A DNA stretch of 64,000 nucleotides, from assembly GCA_016800925.1 (NCBI GenBank), contig JABCPU010000361.1, positions 1 through 64,000 of the forward strand. Reading direction: 5' to 3'. The number at the start of each line of letters is the position of its first letter. Positions within the stretch are counted from its first letter, which is position 1. Below, in pieces: positions 1 to 11,337 of this stretch. This stretch comes from Suillus spraguei. Its lineage: Eukaryota; Basidiomycota; Agaricomycetes; Boletales; Suillaceae. The translations under genes and the position numbers were made by a program. Under the pieces are notes generated by a model. It was not told where the DNA came from. It saw only the letters and a list, made by a program, of their open reading frames with translations, and did no database searches.

Positions 1-2134
1 TATCACAACATTAGTGGCGAATGAATCTATCCTTCGGATTCCTTCCCTGAGCTCACTGAGCAGCCCTTACCCTCCAGGATATGAGACTCACTCAGGCTGC
101 GCAGTGCTTTATTCCCGCTATGACAATAGCTGGTGTTGTGTTTCTCACCGCGTATGTTGTCTTCATCGTCGACTGTGCCTTTAGTTGTTATCAAGTCATC
201 GGACTCTTCACTGATATTCCTACTGTTATTTATGTAACGACGAGTCGAGATTTCTCCGTGCTATCGTCTTTTCTGCAACTGCATTGTGCTGCGTTTTGTT
301 TCCAATCATAATGGGGTCACCGTGGAGTTGACATCTGGTCCTGCGCATATTCCTACTATCGACAGTTGGTATAATTCTTAACAGACATTTCGACCGGTTT
401 ATCTAGCCTGAAGTATATTCCCCGCTGTCTTTTCCCCTTCTGCCGCATCCCATATGGCTTCGAGACAGCATGACAATCATGTATGGTCTCATTACGACGA
501 TCAATATTATCACGACGGCTTGCAAATTCTGTCCGTATCTGTACTGACCCTTGTTGCCCCCTTGTGTGTAGAAGAGAGCAGAGATTCGTACGAAGACTAC
601 TGCTCTATGGAAAGCCAGACCACGTGCTCTACTTCCAAGGTTTCCACTTCTCAGAACCTTCCTAGTAAGGTAAGTGCTTGCATTGGTTTCCGAACACCCT
701 GTGCTATGTGTCATGTAGATTTATTCCCGCTAACATAAGGGAGTGGGTTATATTGTGTTTTATGGGACATCATTCAAATCGATTGTCTTCCTGCGTCTGT
801 TGCTCTTGTCCTTGAATGATATTCTTCTCTCGTCTTCTTCGATTACTTGTTCGCTCAGCCATTTGGGCCCAAGTTCGCGTTTCGCTGAAATCCCCATGGC
901 CTCAGTGATCTATTGCCGTGCTCTCACCACCGATGTCGAGTTCGAGGTCGCGTGAGGTCTCAATGTTATGTTTAGGATGGACTGCATTGCTGCGTGACCA
1001 CCGTTTTGTGGGAAGATGAGACTCCCATCTCCAATCCTCCATGTCTGGCCTTCAAGGTGGTGACAGTGTTTCACTGTCCTCGTTTTCTAGTATCTGCTCA
1101 TTTCATTTCCTTCGGTGTTTCCAGAAACTCCGTGTATCCTTAGTGGTAATGTCAATCACATTGAACTTGCTGCTAATGATGGCGAATTAGAATTATCTTA
1201 GTCGTCATCCCTCGTTGGGGCAATTATATTGTCTCGTAGACGTTCAGACTCGAACTTTACTGACCATGTCATCTTTTCGGGCAGTGTCAATCAGGGGCCC
1301 CAGGATGAGTCCTCAAGTGGGAGTTAAAGACTTTAGCCTGGTTAGTGTAGTTATCACATCAGAATCAAAATCTGTTTCTCTTGGACTACGCAGGTTCGAA
1401 ACCTGCTAAACTACAGTTTTTTCTATCAGAACGCACTTTGACATTCACTCATGGAGTGGTTGCCACAACAGAATCAAAATCTGTTTTTCTTGGACTGTGC
1501 AGGTTTGAGACCTGCCGACGACAAGGTTTTTTTTATTGAAACACACCTTGGCATTCATTCATGGATGGCTTCTTTAGAAGTTCATCGTAACTGGTCTTAG
1601 CTAGGTGGTTGCCACAACATAATCAAAATCTGTTTATCTTGAACTGTGCGGGTTCAAAACCTGCCGATGACGAGGTTTTTTCTATCAGAACACACTTTGA
1701 TGTTCACTCGTGGACGGTTTCTTCGAAAGTTCACGGTAGCTGGTGTTAGCCTGGTGGTTGCCACGACAGAATCAAAATCTGTTTCTCTTGGACTGTCCAG
1801 GTTCGAAACCCGCCGACGACAAGGTTTTTTTTATCGGAACACACCTTAATATTCACCCATGATGGTTTCTTTGGCAGTTCATTGTAACTGCTCTTAGCCT
1901 GATGGTTACCACAACAGAATCAAAAATCTGTTTATCTTTCCTGTGTAGGTTCAAAACCTGCCGATGACAGCATTTTTTATCCGAACACACCTTGACATCC
2001 ACTCATGGATGGTTTCCTTAGAAGTCCATCTTAACTGGTCTTAGCCCCTGTGCAAATTGCTGATGCAACATTGATATTTACTCCATGGCGAGTCGTGCCT
2101 TTGGACACGTTCGAAACACTAATTATATTGTGCT
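1..2134 (+). repeat. Unnamed non-coding repeat, copy 1 (fullest copy)
   Basis: The sequence has no long reading frame but recurs elsewhere in the window in inverted orientation. Bases 1 to about 785 match the reverse complement of 8815-10111, which carries about 500 extra bases that copy 1 lacks near 355-375. Bases about 600 to 2134 match the reverse complement of 31309-33165. Copy 1 therefore links the two partial copies into one family whose right end reads cactaattatattg. It may extend beyond the window at base 1. Its right third is a tandem array of tRNA-like units, listed separately. No coding capacity, LTR ends or target duplication could be seen, so the class is unknown. Confidence 0.75.
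1321..2050 (+). repeat. Tandem array of five tRNA-Leu-like units (copy 1)
   Basis: Five related units are visible. B-box-like motifs lie at 1393, 1502, 1651, 1800 and 1948, spaced 109, 149, 149 and 148 bp; the best are exact GGTTCGAAACC. About 53 bp upstream of a B box is an A-box-like TAGCCTGGTGG. Between them is an anticodon-arm-like hairpin (acaga, loop atcaaaa, tctgt), which would place CAA, a leucine anticodon, in the loop. It is followed by a long variable region as in class II tRNAs. A run of six to eight T follows each T-arm, like a Pol III terminator. The D arm and acceptor stem do not fold properly, so these are tRNA-like rather than working tRNA genes. Confidence 0.7.
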
Positions 2135-2250
2135 CTGTGTAAACCCCCTCTTCTGAGTCCTCTCACTACCTTGATTGCAGTAGATCGCATAGCCGGTGAA
2201 GCTTCCTTGGCGTTACACTGCCTTGGATATCTATGAACTGACTCGCAAAC
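2135..2250. other. Short flank between repeat copy 1 and LINE
   Basis: About 115 bp between the end of the unnamed repeat and the retrotransposon poly(A) tract. It should be the left flank of the LINE insertion, so probably an upstream piece of the Plavaka element, but nothing here can be recognised as that with confidence. Confidence 0.3.
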
Positions 2251-5200
2251 TTTTTTTTTTTTTTTTTTTTTGAATCCTTGTTTTGTGTCCGTTGGGGCGG
2301 AGCCCTATGATAGACATTACATGCGGTATTTACTCTAATTGATGCATATGTGCGTGTCCGTGGATGTTGGGTCGTGTTCAATGGTCCTGGCCGAGGCGCG
2401 GACGTTAACACCAGCTTAAGGTGAAAGGGGGGGTTGTTACAGGGATTGGGGTGCGTCTAGCTGTTTTTGTCGTTCTTGTCCTTTGGTGGTGATACGTCTC
2501 CGAAGGTTGGCTCGAATCTTTTCGTTTTGGCTATGAATGTGAACAGTGACTTTAGACATTCAGCGTCATTGAGAATGTGCTTCACATGGTGCGCTCTCGT
2601 TCCTAGTTCTTGTCTGAGTATGTTGCGTTGTCTGGTGTATGCTGGGCAGGTGAGAAGGAAGTGATGGACTGACTCGTTTCCTTCGTTGCATTGTTGGCAT
2701 GTTGCTGTTTCTGACTTCGCTATACGGTGTAGGTGTTTGTTGAGAGGAATGTGTCCTGTTCTGAGCTGGAAGAGAAGCGAGCTGTGACGACGCGGGAATT
2801 GATCAATGAGTCCTGCGAAGTGTTTCGACGGAGCGGTTGGGTCTATGGTCTGTAAGGCAGCGAAACGGGGGGAAAGGTGCATGACCTTTGCTGCTTCTTC
2901 CTTGATTCGCTCTCGAAACTGCTGGAGTGTGGACGATTTGCTGATTGGTAGCGTGATGGGATCCTTCGCTGCCGTCCTTAGAGACTTTGGGAGAAGTCTC
3001 CCCTCCGAGACGTCTTTCCTTGCTGCCCTTTTTGCCCTCTCATCTGCCTTCTCGTTCCCCGGTATTCCTACATGGCCTGGCGTCCATCTCACCACCAGCC
3101 TTTTGCCATTGTTGTCTGGGATGATTTCACGGAGACTGTCGTGAAAGGTGTCCATTAGGTGATGTCCGGGTTGCGAATTGAATGCTTTCGTTGCGCGAAT
3201 TGCCGCCTGGTTGTCCACCCCAGTGCCATTGATTCTCCCCTCCTGCTCTTCTAATCAGCTCCACCGCTAGAATCATCCCCACTAGCTCTCCCTCATATAC
3301 CGTGTGCTCGCTATCCTTCCCCAGATAAAACCTTAGTTCGTCTTTTACCTCTCCGTCTCGCATGAGAATGGCCGCTGCCCCTACTCCTCCATCTATGGCC
3401 GAACCGTCTGAGTATACTCGGATCTCTTCCCTCGCCAGCTCATCTTCGTCGGCTGCTTCCTTCTTCTTCCTCGCTATCTGTAATTCGACGTCCGGCTTCC
3501 ACTTTGGATTGTGGCGGATTGGGTGGATCTTCTCCATTCGAGCTGGGTTGACCTTGAATTCGTACATTAGCTTGTGAAGCGGGGATGGGTGGCGCTTTGG
3601 TTTGGCAAAGTTGCGTGCATTCCCGTAGTTGTAGGCCATCTTGATGTCTCTGGCTAGCGGGTGAGAGTCTGGGAGTGAGGTCATTCTGAGGGTCGATTTG
3701 AGGCATATCTTGCGTAGTGTCTGTTGAAAGGGAAGTATGTTAGCGTGCGCGTCTAGGATATCTGTAGCAGTGGATCTCATTCCGCCCGTTATCATCAGGG
3801 TTGCCATTCTCTGCACCCTTGCCATTTGCGACGCGAATCCTCGAGCCCCTCGTCCATTTAGCTTCTTTCCTTTGCCCTTTGCTACCAGTCCTGCGCACCA
3901 GACATCAGCTGCATATAACATTTTAGGAATGACTACTCCCTCGTATAGTCTCTTCATTAGTCGACTTTTGATGCCCTTCGTGGGTCGGATCATCCTGTTG
4001 CAGGCCAGGATGTACTTTGTGCCTTTTGCCAGGGCGTGGGCTGCATGTTCCTTGAAGTTAAGGTTCTCGTCTATTATTACTCCTAGAAATTTGTGCGAGC
4101 TCGATGGTTGTATTGTGTGATTTCGAATGGCGATTGCAGGTTTTGGCGCAGGGATTGTTTTGTGTGGGTCCGTGACACTTTGCACGCGCTTTCTTGAGAG
4201 ACATACCAGTGCCGTTTTGTCTAGCTCGAATTCCGCGTGATGCTCCTCACTCCATTGTAGCGCGCCTCCTCTCTTCTCCATCATTCTAGTTAGCTTAGTG
4301 TTCACCTCTTCGTATGACTCACCTTTCGCTATTAAAGCGACATCGTCTATGAATCCTAAGCTGAGTTCTCCCTTGCGGGGTCTTGGATCTGCGACTCTTA
4401 GTAGGTCAGTATTGTAGAAGATGAATGCAAGTGGGGATAAGGGACAGCCTTGGTCGACACCACCTTTGACCTGGAATGATTCCGATTGAAAATCGTCAAA
4501 GATTAGAGATGTTGATCTTCCGTCTAATCTTCTCCTGTACCAATCGATGTATTCTTGAGGTATTCCTGATTTCTTGAGGTTGTGGAGGAGTTTGTTGACC
4601 ACGACACTGGGAAAAGCGGCTTTAACATCCAGGAACAACATGGAAACAAAATTTTCCCTTGAGGCCCAAGCGTCAGTAATGAACTTCGTTAGTAAGTGCA
4701 GGGAATCTGTGGTCGAGCGTCCTGGTCTTCCCCCAAAGTGCGTTGCTGCTAAGAGATCGTGTCTTTCGGCTATATAGGTGAGGTCGTCTGCCACGCATGA
4801 GGATAGTATTTTGGCCATGGTGTCCAGCAGCGTTATCGGTCTGTACGCCTTGGGGAGACTGTAGTCCGGTCTGCCGGGTTTGCGCAGTACTATGGTTGAT
4901 GACTTCTTCCACTGGTCCGGGTATATTTCTAATGTAAAGGTCGCTCGAAATATCGGTCCCATAAATGGGACTAGCTGCGCTGCGCAGTGGGTGAAGACGC
5001 AGTTACTTATTCCATTCGGTCCAGGGGCTTTGTGCGGGGAGAGCTTTGCTATCGCTCTGTCTATCTGTTCATTCGTTATCAGTGTAAACTCACAAATGGG
5101 AGGAGGGTAAATATAATTAGGGTCTACGTGCTCATTGGCCGGGGGGGGTTTGAAGAAGACCTCATATAAGAGCTCGCTTTTCCTGTCGTTGGTTTGGGTT

Positions 5201-5700
5201 GAGTTTTGATGATTGCGTTCTGGGTCCTTGAGCGTGGCGATTCTTGTGTGCATTTGATCTTCTGGGTTGCTTGCTGCGTAGTGGTGAAAATTCCATACCC
5301 CGGCTGGGGTCATCGTTTCCAGCCAGGCGGTCCAGTGAGATTCCTTTGCCTTCCTGATGCTTTCTGAGAAGGCGTTGCGCGCTTTGCAATACTGTTCGTG
5401 GATTGGGTCGTTTCTATACACTAGTTTAGCTCTCGATTTGCGGCCTAATTTATGTACTTCCTTTCGTTCTATATCCAGGCTTTTTGACCACCATCGTTTT
5501 GCGTAGGGTGATGGTTTCGATTTCGGCACCTTTGCATCTACTACCTTCGCGATGATTGAAGTGAGGTTGTCGAAGGCCTCCTCGAATTGAACTTTCGTCA
5601 TGATCTCAGTTGGTGGGGGGATGGTGCTGAGATCCGCTGCTAGTGCCTCATTTATTTCGTCCCAGTCTGGCACAACAGCGACTTCACGAACACGAACAGG
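2251..5700 (-). mobile_element. 5'-truncated non-LTR retrotransposon (LINE) with poly(A) tail
   Basis: On the minus strand the element runs from about 5700 to a pure A tract, seen as a run of about 20 T on the plus strand near 2252-2272. It carries a reverse transcriptase-RNase H reading frame but no endonuclease domain, as expected when target-primed reverse transcription stops early. It has inserted into the 5' part of a Plavaka transposase: in-frame transposase sequence resumes at about 5710 on the other strand. The 5' junction is estimated from where protein similarity changes, to within about 30 bp. I found no clear target-site duplication. Confidence 0.85.
2457..5700 (-). pseudogene. 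LINE reverse transcriptase-RNase H ORF, frameshifted
   Basis: The polyprotein copies element RNA into DNA at the target. Visible reverse transcriptase blocks are AYRPITLLDTMAKI, FGGRPGRSTTD, the catalytic LFLDVKAAF, QGCPLSPLAF and the active site GFIDDVALI. An RNase H domain follows, with VYSDGSAIDGG, the glutamate in YEGELVGM, VDNQAAI and WTPGHVGIPGNEKAD. A Cys/His finger (CQQCNEG, then H and C) lies near the C-terminus. The reading frame breaks inside RNase H near 3230-3240, at a G-run, by one base: 3240-5787 is in one frame and 2457-3230 in another. The first roughly 30 codons of the long frame come from flanking transposase DNA. The endonuclease domain is absent. I infer a Tad-like fungal LINE; the copy is dead. 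Confidence 0.9.
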
Positions 5701-5709
5701 CACCCACAA

Positions 5710-8697
5710 TTGTCTGGTACCCTGATATATGTACGAGCCAGACAACCTGTTGATGTTGTCAAGCAGCCAAGCAATGCAACCTACCATACACAGCTTGATG
5801 ACTCGAGCACAGACAATATTTATGCTCCGTTTGCCTCAAAGCTTGATTGGGATATGGCTTGTTGGGCAAAATTACGAGGTTCAAGCTCAACAGCATTCTC
5901 AGAACTTGTCTCGATCGAGGGTGTAAGTCTGTGCTTCTGTCGAGCGCAAGGATAATCTAATCATGACACCTCCAGCTTAGCGAAAAGCTTGGTCTTTCCT
6001 TCAAGAATATGTGAGAGTTGAACAAGATAATTGACAACGAACTTCCGGGCCGTCCAAAATTCAAACGCGAACAGATTGTTGTCGCCAATGAAGCATTTGA
6101 TGTCTACTTTCACGACATCATTGAATGTATCAAGGCTCTTTTCAATGATCCAAATTTTGCTGACTTTCTCGTCTTCGCTCCTGAACATCACTATGCCGAC
6201 AAAGACGAAATGATTCGTTTATATCATGAGATGCATACCGGAAAATGGTGGTGGAATAGTCAGGTTCGTATTATCTATCTTTTGTGACCTTCGACGTACA
6301 AATTCTAACACTGTGTTCTCTAGAAACACCTAGACCGTGAGCGCCCAGGTGCTACAATAATTCCGGTCATTATCTCATCAGACAAGACTCAAGTAACGAT
6401 GTTTCGCAACAAGTCAGCATACCCCGTCTACATGACGATTGGAAATATCCCAAAGGACATTCGTCGGAAACCATCACGCCACGCACATGTCCTCCTTGCA
6501 TATCTTCCAACTACTCGCCTTGATCATGTCACCAACAAAGCCGCTCGCCAACGGATGCTCGCCAATTTGTATCATGCTTGTGTGGGCCGTGTACTTGCTC
6601 CACTCGCAGCTGCTGGCATCAATGGCATCAACATGCGACGTGGTGATGGAACAGTGCATCGAGGCCATCCCTTGTTCGCATGTTTCGCAGGAGACTATCC
6701 AGAGCAAGTTTTAGCTACTGGAATCAAGACAACTCAGTGTATGAAGTGTGACATTCCCCCTGACGAGCTTGGTTTAGCAACTGGTATCGCAAACTGGCAA
6801 CCACGAGACCTGGGCGCGGTACTTGATGCACTTTGTGCTCTCGATGAAGGCAGATTGGCCTTCGTTCGGGCATGTGCGAACGCTGGCATTAAGCCAATTG
6901 TCCACCCATTCTGGGAGGGACTCCCCTTCATCAATATATTTGAATCTGTAACTCCTGATGTTCTGCATCAACTATACCAAGGGCTCATAAAGCACCTCCT
7001 CGCCTGGCTTTCTGACGCATGTGGCAGTGCAGAGATAGATGCACAATGTCGACGCCTTCCCCCAAATCACCATATCCGAATATTTACAAAGGGTATCACT
7101 ACTCTTTCACGCATGAGCGGTACAGAACACAATCAAATTTGCCGTTTCTTGCTCGGCATCATCATCGACACCAGTCTACCTCATAACATGTCCTCCACTC
7201 AACTCCTCTGTGCCGTTCGTGGTCTGCTAGACTTTTTATACCTTGCTCAGTACCCATCTCACACCTCCAAGACACTGGTCTTACTCAATGAGGCACTCGA
7301 CCTTTTCCACGACAACAAGGACATCTTTATCGACCTCAGCATTCGGAATTCATTCAATTTGCCAAAGCTCCACTTCACAGCTCACTACACTCATATGATT
7401 CAAATGTTCGGCACTACGGACAACTACAATACTGAATACACTGAACGTCTTCACATTGATCTCGCAAAAGATGCTTATCGTTCTATGAATCACAAGAACG
7501 AGTTTACTCAGATGACGACTTGGCTTGAACGGAGGGAGAAAGTTTTTCGTCACGAAAAATACATTCAGTGGAGACTTATTGGTAACACTGCACGTCACAT
7601 CAGCCACGTCCCCCCGAAATGACATTTTGTCGTACTCAAACGATGACAAAGCATCCTACAGTCAAGGCAGTCACCATGGACAGGGTTGTGAATGAATATG
7701 GCGCCACGCACTTTAACGAATCTCTCGCACATTATGTTGCCAAAGTCACACTTCCTGCCAACACTACCGTTACAGCCAGGCAGCTCGAAGATCGAGCAGC
7801 CGATATCCACATCCCATTTCGAACACTACCAGTCTTTCACAAGGTGAAATGGCTCTCGGCTGATGTTTGTGGTCATGACGATTCTCTGGTCACTGTTGAT
7901 AGTGTCCATGCACGTCCTGGACGGTCAGGAACATTTGCATCCGACAGTGTCGCACCACGATTTGATACTGTGTTTGTTAATGATGGTACAGGTGGTTCAC
8001 TCGGCACCAAAGGTAAGTGTTCTGAATCGTTCTATTGACTGGTACTCAGTAGCTAGTACTATTCAACAGGATATCGAATTGCGCAAGTCCATGTTATATT
8101 TTCGATCCCTCCCAAAGCCGTCCCGAAACTTTTCCCATCCACATTCCAGCCCCCTCAACATCTCGCATATGTTGAATGGTTCTCTCCCTTCTGCGTACCT
8201 AACCGAGATCATGGCTTGCACAAGGTTTCGTGCATCATCAAAAATGGAGAACGTATGGCCAGCATTATACCAATCAGCAACATTCGTTGTAGCACACATT
8301 TGATTCCGCATTTCGGACCTGTGGCTCCTCGTGCATCAGGAAATTCACACATTCCTTGACGTGCTTAATCAGCTTAACTCACTTATCTCAAAACTTGTTT
8401 GCTCTCTCTCACATCATTCACCTGGCATATCTTATATTTTTTGAGTGCGAAATATAATAAAACATGTATATTAATATATCTCAACATTTTTTTTCTGAAT
8501 TCACTCACATTGAAATTTTGGACAAGTAGATTCAATTTCACCAAGGCAGTTAAGTGTAAATAAGTCTGCATAAGGGCACGTCAAGGAATGTGTGAATTTC
8601 CTGATGTGAATGGACCTCTTCCAACGTTCTTGACGAGTGTTCATCATTTTATGTAAATACATACATAGATCGATATAGTTTTGTTACACTGCGCTAG
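5710..8697 (+). pseudogene. Plavaka-type (CMC superfamily) DDE transposase, decayed
   Basis: This is a cut-and-paste transposase of the Plavaka group that is common in Agaricomycetes, recognised from stretches such as YAPFASKLDWDMACWAKLRG, FLVFAPEHHYADKD, IPVIISSDKTQ and FRNKSAYPVYMTIGN. Introns are read at 5923-5975, 6264-6323 and 8013-8069. Lesions: the 5' end is cut off by the LINE; an in-frame TGA at 6012-6014 stands where arginine is expected; one C is missing from a C run near 7608-7613, ending the long frame at 7622 although the transposase continues in another frame from 7619; and a 273-bp element interrupts the last codons at 8334. Beyond that insert the coding sequence resumes at about 8607 ([10 protein letters not shown]) and stops at TAG 8695-8697. 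Confidence 0.88.
8334..8606. mobile_element. 273-bp inverted-repeat element (MITE-like) inside transposase
   Basis: Bases 8334-8364 and 8576-8606 are perfect 31-bp inverted repeats (outer bases catcagg / cctgatg). An imperfect continuation runs further inward, and the core is AT-rich and non-coding. Transposase coding sequence stops at 8333 and continues in register at 8607. Removing the element and one copy of TG restores codons for APREWTSS, so TG is the apparent 2-bp target duplication. This makes it a genuine late insertion. The mobilising family is unknown; a short TSD would fit a CMC-type or similar transposase. Confidence 0.85.
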
Positions 8698-8814
8698 GTT
8701 GCCAATGATTATCGTTAGCCTGCACTGCGCTATCGCTCTTAGAGCCAGCTACTTCAAATTTTGACAGCTGTCAAAAAAGTCTCTAATTTATCTAAGTTTA
8801 CATGGGAGGGTTTT
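8698..8814. other. Possible 3' end of the Plavaka element
   Basis: About 120 bp between the transposase stop and the start of repeat copy 2. It includes a short palindrome, gacagctgtc, and repeated actgcgct words. It may contain the element's 3' terminus but no terminal inverted repeat could be confirmed, because the 5' end is not identified. Confidence 0.3.
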
Positions 8815-10111
8815 CCTGATGGATTTGAATGATGTCCCAGTGGTAAAATATGATATAACCCACTCCCTTATGGTAGCGGGAATAAATCTACATGATACAT
8901 TAGCACAGGGTGTTTGGAAACCAATGCAAGCACTTACCTTACTAGGAAGGTTCTGAGAAGTAGAAGCCTTGGAAGTAGAGCACGGTGGTCTGGCTTTCCA
9001 TAGAGCAGCAGTCTTCGTACGAATCTCTGCTCTCTTCTGCACACAACGGGGGCAACAAGGGTCAGTACAGATACGGACAGAGTTTGCAAGCCGTCGTGAT
9101 AATGTTGATCGTCGTAATAAGACCACACATGATTGTCATGCTGTCTCAAAGCCATATGGGATGCGGCAGAAGGAGAAAGAGAAAAGACAGTGGGAAGATA
9201 CTTCAGGCTAGATAGACCGGTCAAAATGTCTGTTAAGAATTATAGTAGTGTAAGGCTTGCGGTAGTTCGAAGGGGAAAAGAGAACAAAACGAGAGAGAGA
9301 GATAAAAGAGGTAAGAGGCGATAGCGACAAGGGACGGATCGACGTAGTTAGGACACGAACAGGACTATACTTTTGAGACAGCTTAGCAGACGAGACGCTC
9401 TAAGGACTTTCTAAGGTGCTTTTTGAGCGGGGGATCTAGGATAGAATTCGCTTCGCTCCCACTCGCGCCGCCAGGCGCTAGCTTCGCCCTCTCGAGACAC
9501 GGGAGTACATGGGCAGTATATATAATGAAAACGGTAAGGGTCCTCGGTGATGGATGAGCCGAACGATTATGTGAAGACAGAGGCACAAGGAAGTGGCGTT
9601 GTAACTGACAAGATGAAGAGAAAAAGGGGTACGAAAATTGAGTGAGTGACGATATGAATGACGAGAGTTGCATAGCATGTAGCATGTGGTCGGTCTTGAA
9701 CGTTCTTGGTTTGAAACCATGGTCCAGGCGTAGAGGACATCCGGTCCTTACAGTAGGAATGCGCGCAGGACCAGATGTCAACTCCACGGTGACCCCATTA
9801 TGATTGAAAACAAACGCAGTACAATTTAGTCATGCAGAAAAGACAATAGCACGGAGAAATCTCGACTCATCGTTAACATAAATAACAGTAGGAATATCAG
9901 TGAAGGGTCCAATGATTTGATAACAACTAAAGGCACAGTCGACGATTAAGATCAACAGACGCAGTGAGAAACACAACACCAACTACTGTCATAGCGGGAA
10001 TGAAGCACTGCGCAGCCTGAGTGAGTCGCATATCCTGGAGGGCAAGAACTGCTCAGTGAGCTCAGGGAAGGAATCCGAAGGATAGATTCATTCGCCACTA
10101 ATGTTGTGATA
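8815..10111 (-). repeat. Unnamed repeat, copy 2 (inverted, partial)
   Basis: Reverse complement of bases 1 to about 785; base 10111 pairs with base 1. About 500 bp at 9247-9745, including a purine-rich gagagagaga stretch, are present here and missing from copy 1, so the longer form is probably ancestral. Together with copy 1 it brackets the transposon nest, giving a palindromic layout over 10 kb. Minus-strand reading frames in it have no recognisable product. Confidence 0.75.
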
Positions 10112-10447
10112 TTAATAGTAATGCTTACCAGCAGCTGCGGATCTACCTCAGTGAGCACGACGCGCAGAGTCGCCGCAGACTGGCGTAGAACTGATCTGCG
10201 ATTCATGTGACAGGACCATAGCGTGAATAGGTGCAACTATCGTCCACCATAGATCGGAACGTTCTCATACAATGGTTGGTCTAGTTGCCAGTGGGCAATA
10301 TTAATGCAGTTACATGTACTATCCGAGTCAAAACGCACGATCACGTTGATGAGCTTATTTTTGTCACCCAACATCCCTGGATATCTACATTGGTGACTTG
10401 TCCGAACTTTCCAAGTATAATGTGTCGTAGTCTAGGGACCGACACCG
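10112..10447. other. Intergenic, nothing recognised
   Basis: No reading frame with a recognisable product, no tRNA-like fold and no repeat shared with other parts of the window. Confidence 0.5.
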
Positions 10448-10807
10448 TTAAGTTTTAACAGGTCCTCCATTTATTTGGCTCGTATCATGACTGAATGTCG
10501 ATACAGTGTCACCAGATCGTTTGCCCTTCGGAGGGGATGCAAGGCGGGCACCCATCTTTGCAGCTTGTCGGCAACTGACAATACCGACGTACAGGATGCG
10601 CGATAGAAACCAGACAGATAAACTACTGGTCGCACACAGTAGCAGAATCCATGGCGGCAAGGATATACCCAACTTTGTTGCGAATCTCTCTAAGCAGATA
10701 GCGCCCAGATATAAAGAACTTGCTGGTACAACTGTGCGACCAAGGAAAAAGATTCCTGGTTTGATCAATATCAATTTACTTCCGGCGGTAGGTGATGATG
10801 ACGACAA
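10448..10807 (-). pseudogene. Cytochrome P450 N-terminal fragment
   Basis: A 119-codon open stretch has the layout of the N-terminus of a fungal membrane P450: GIFFLGRTVVPASSLYLGA, hydrophobic segments, then an AAKMGARLASPPKGKRSGD hinge. The intact P450 at 13521 has the equivalent hinge [18 protein letters not shown] about 90 residues in. The open stretch has no ATG at its start, and nothing downstream on the minus strand continues into a second P450 exon. I read it as a detached remnant of a paralogue in opposite orientation. Confidence is moderate because only the weakly conserved N-terminus is present. Confidence 0.55.
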
Positions 10808-11337
10808 GTTCGAATCCAGGTCCGATTCCAGAGGATGGACCGGAGCTGTGGGTCGATATAGAGTATAGAGAACTATTGGCTACAAAAACCGTTTTTTGAT
10901 ATTCCTCCACCTTCAAGTGACATGGTACAACATCTGTGGACAGTGGAAAGTTCTATTCCTTCGTGCTTTATTCCTCACTCCAATGACCATACACGGACTC
11001 CAGTCGCGTAGATCATGTAGGATTTTGCAGAGACCATCCATCGATGATTGATCTATCGATAGTCCATCGATAATTGTAGCACTGCCACAGATTTAAGTCT
11101 CCCAAGTACCCTAGAGGCTAGAGCGCCTGCGAGCACCCAATTTTGCAGGATTTCCGAGTCGTACCTATCTATACCTGTGCGGGTGATCCAATCACAGGTA
11201 CCTGTAACACTTACCATCCGACCCATGGTTCACCCACAGGCGTTGCCAGGGCGTATACCCGAGAAAACGTCACTGATGTCATGCCCTACTAAGTCTGACT
11301 GGAGTTGTCAAAGACAATCAAACACTCCATCTTCTTA
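10808..11337. other. Intergenic, nothing recognised
   Basis: No supported gene. A short repeated word around atcgat occurs at 11037-11075. The plus-strand open frame that starts at 11177 runs into the transposon inverted repeat and is not treated as a gene. Confidence 0.4.

Noticed and set aside
403..738. Overlapping open frames in repeat copy 1
   Set aside because: Frames on both strands are short, differ between repeat copies and show no domain; non-coding repeat is the simpler reading.
1361..1970. Functional tRNA-Leu genes
   Set aside because: Anticodon and T arms look right but the D arm does not pair as in tRNA-Leu and the acceptor stem is not complementary in the units tested, so they are called tRNA-like only.
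1..2134. LTR of a retrotransposon
   Set aside because: No TG...CA ends, primer-binding site or gag-pol between same-orientation copies; the copies seen are inverted.
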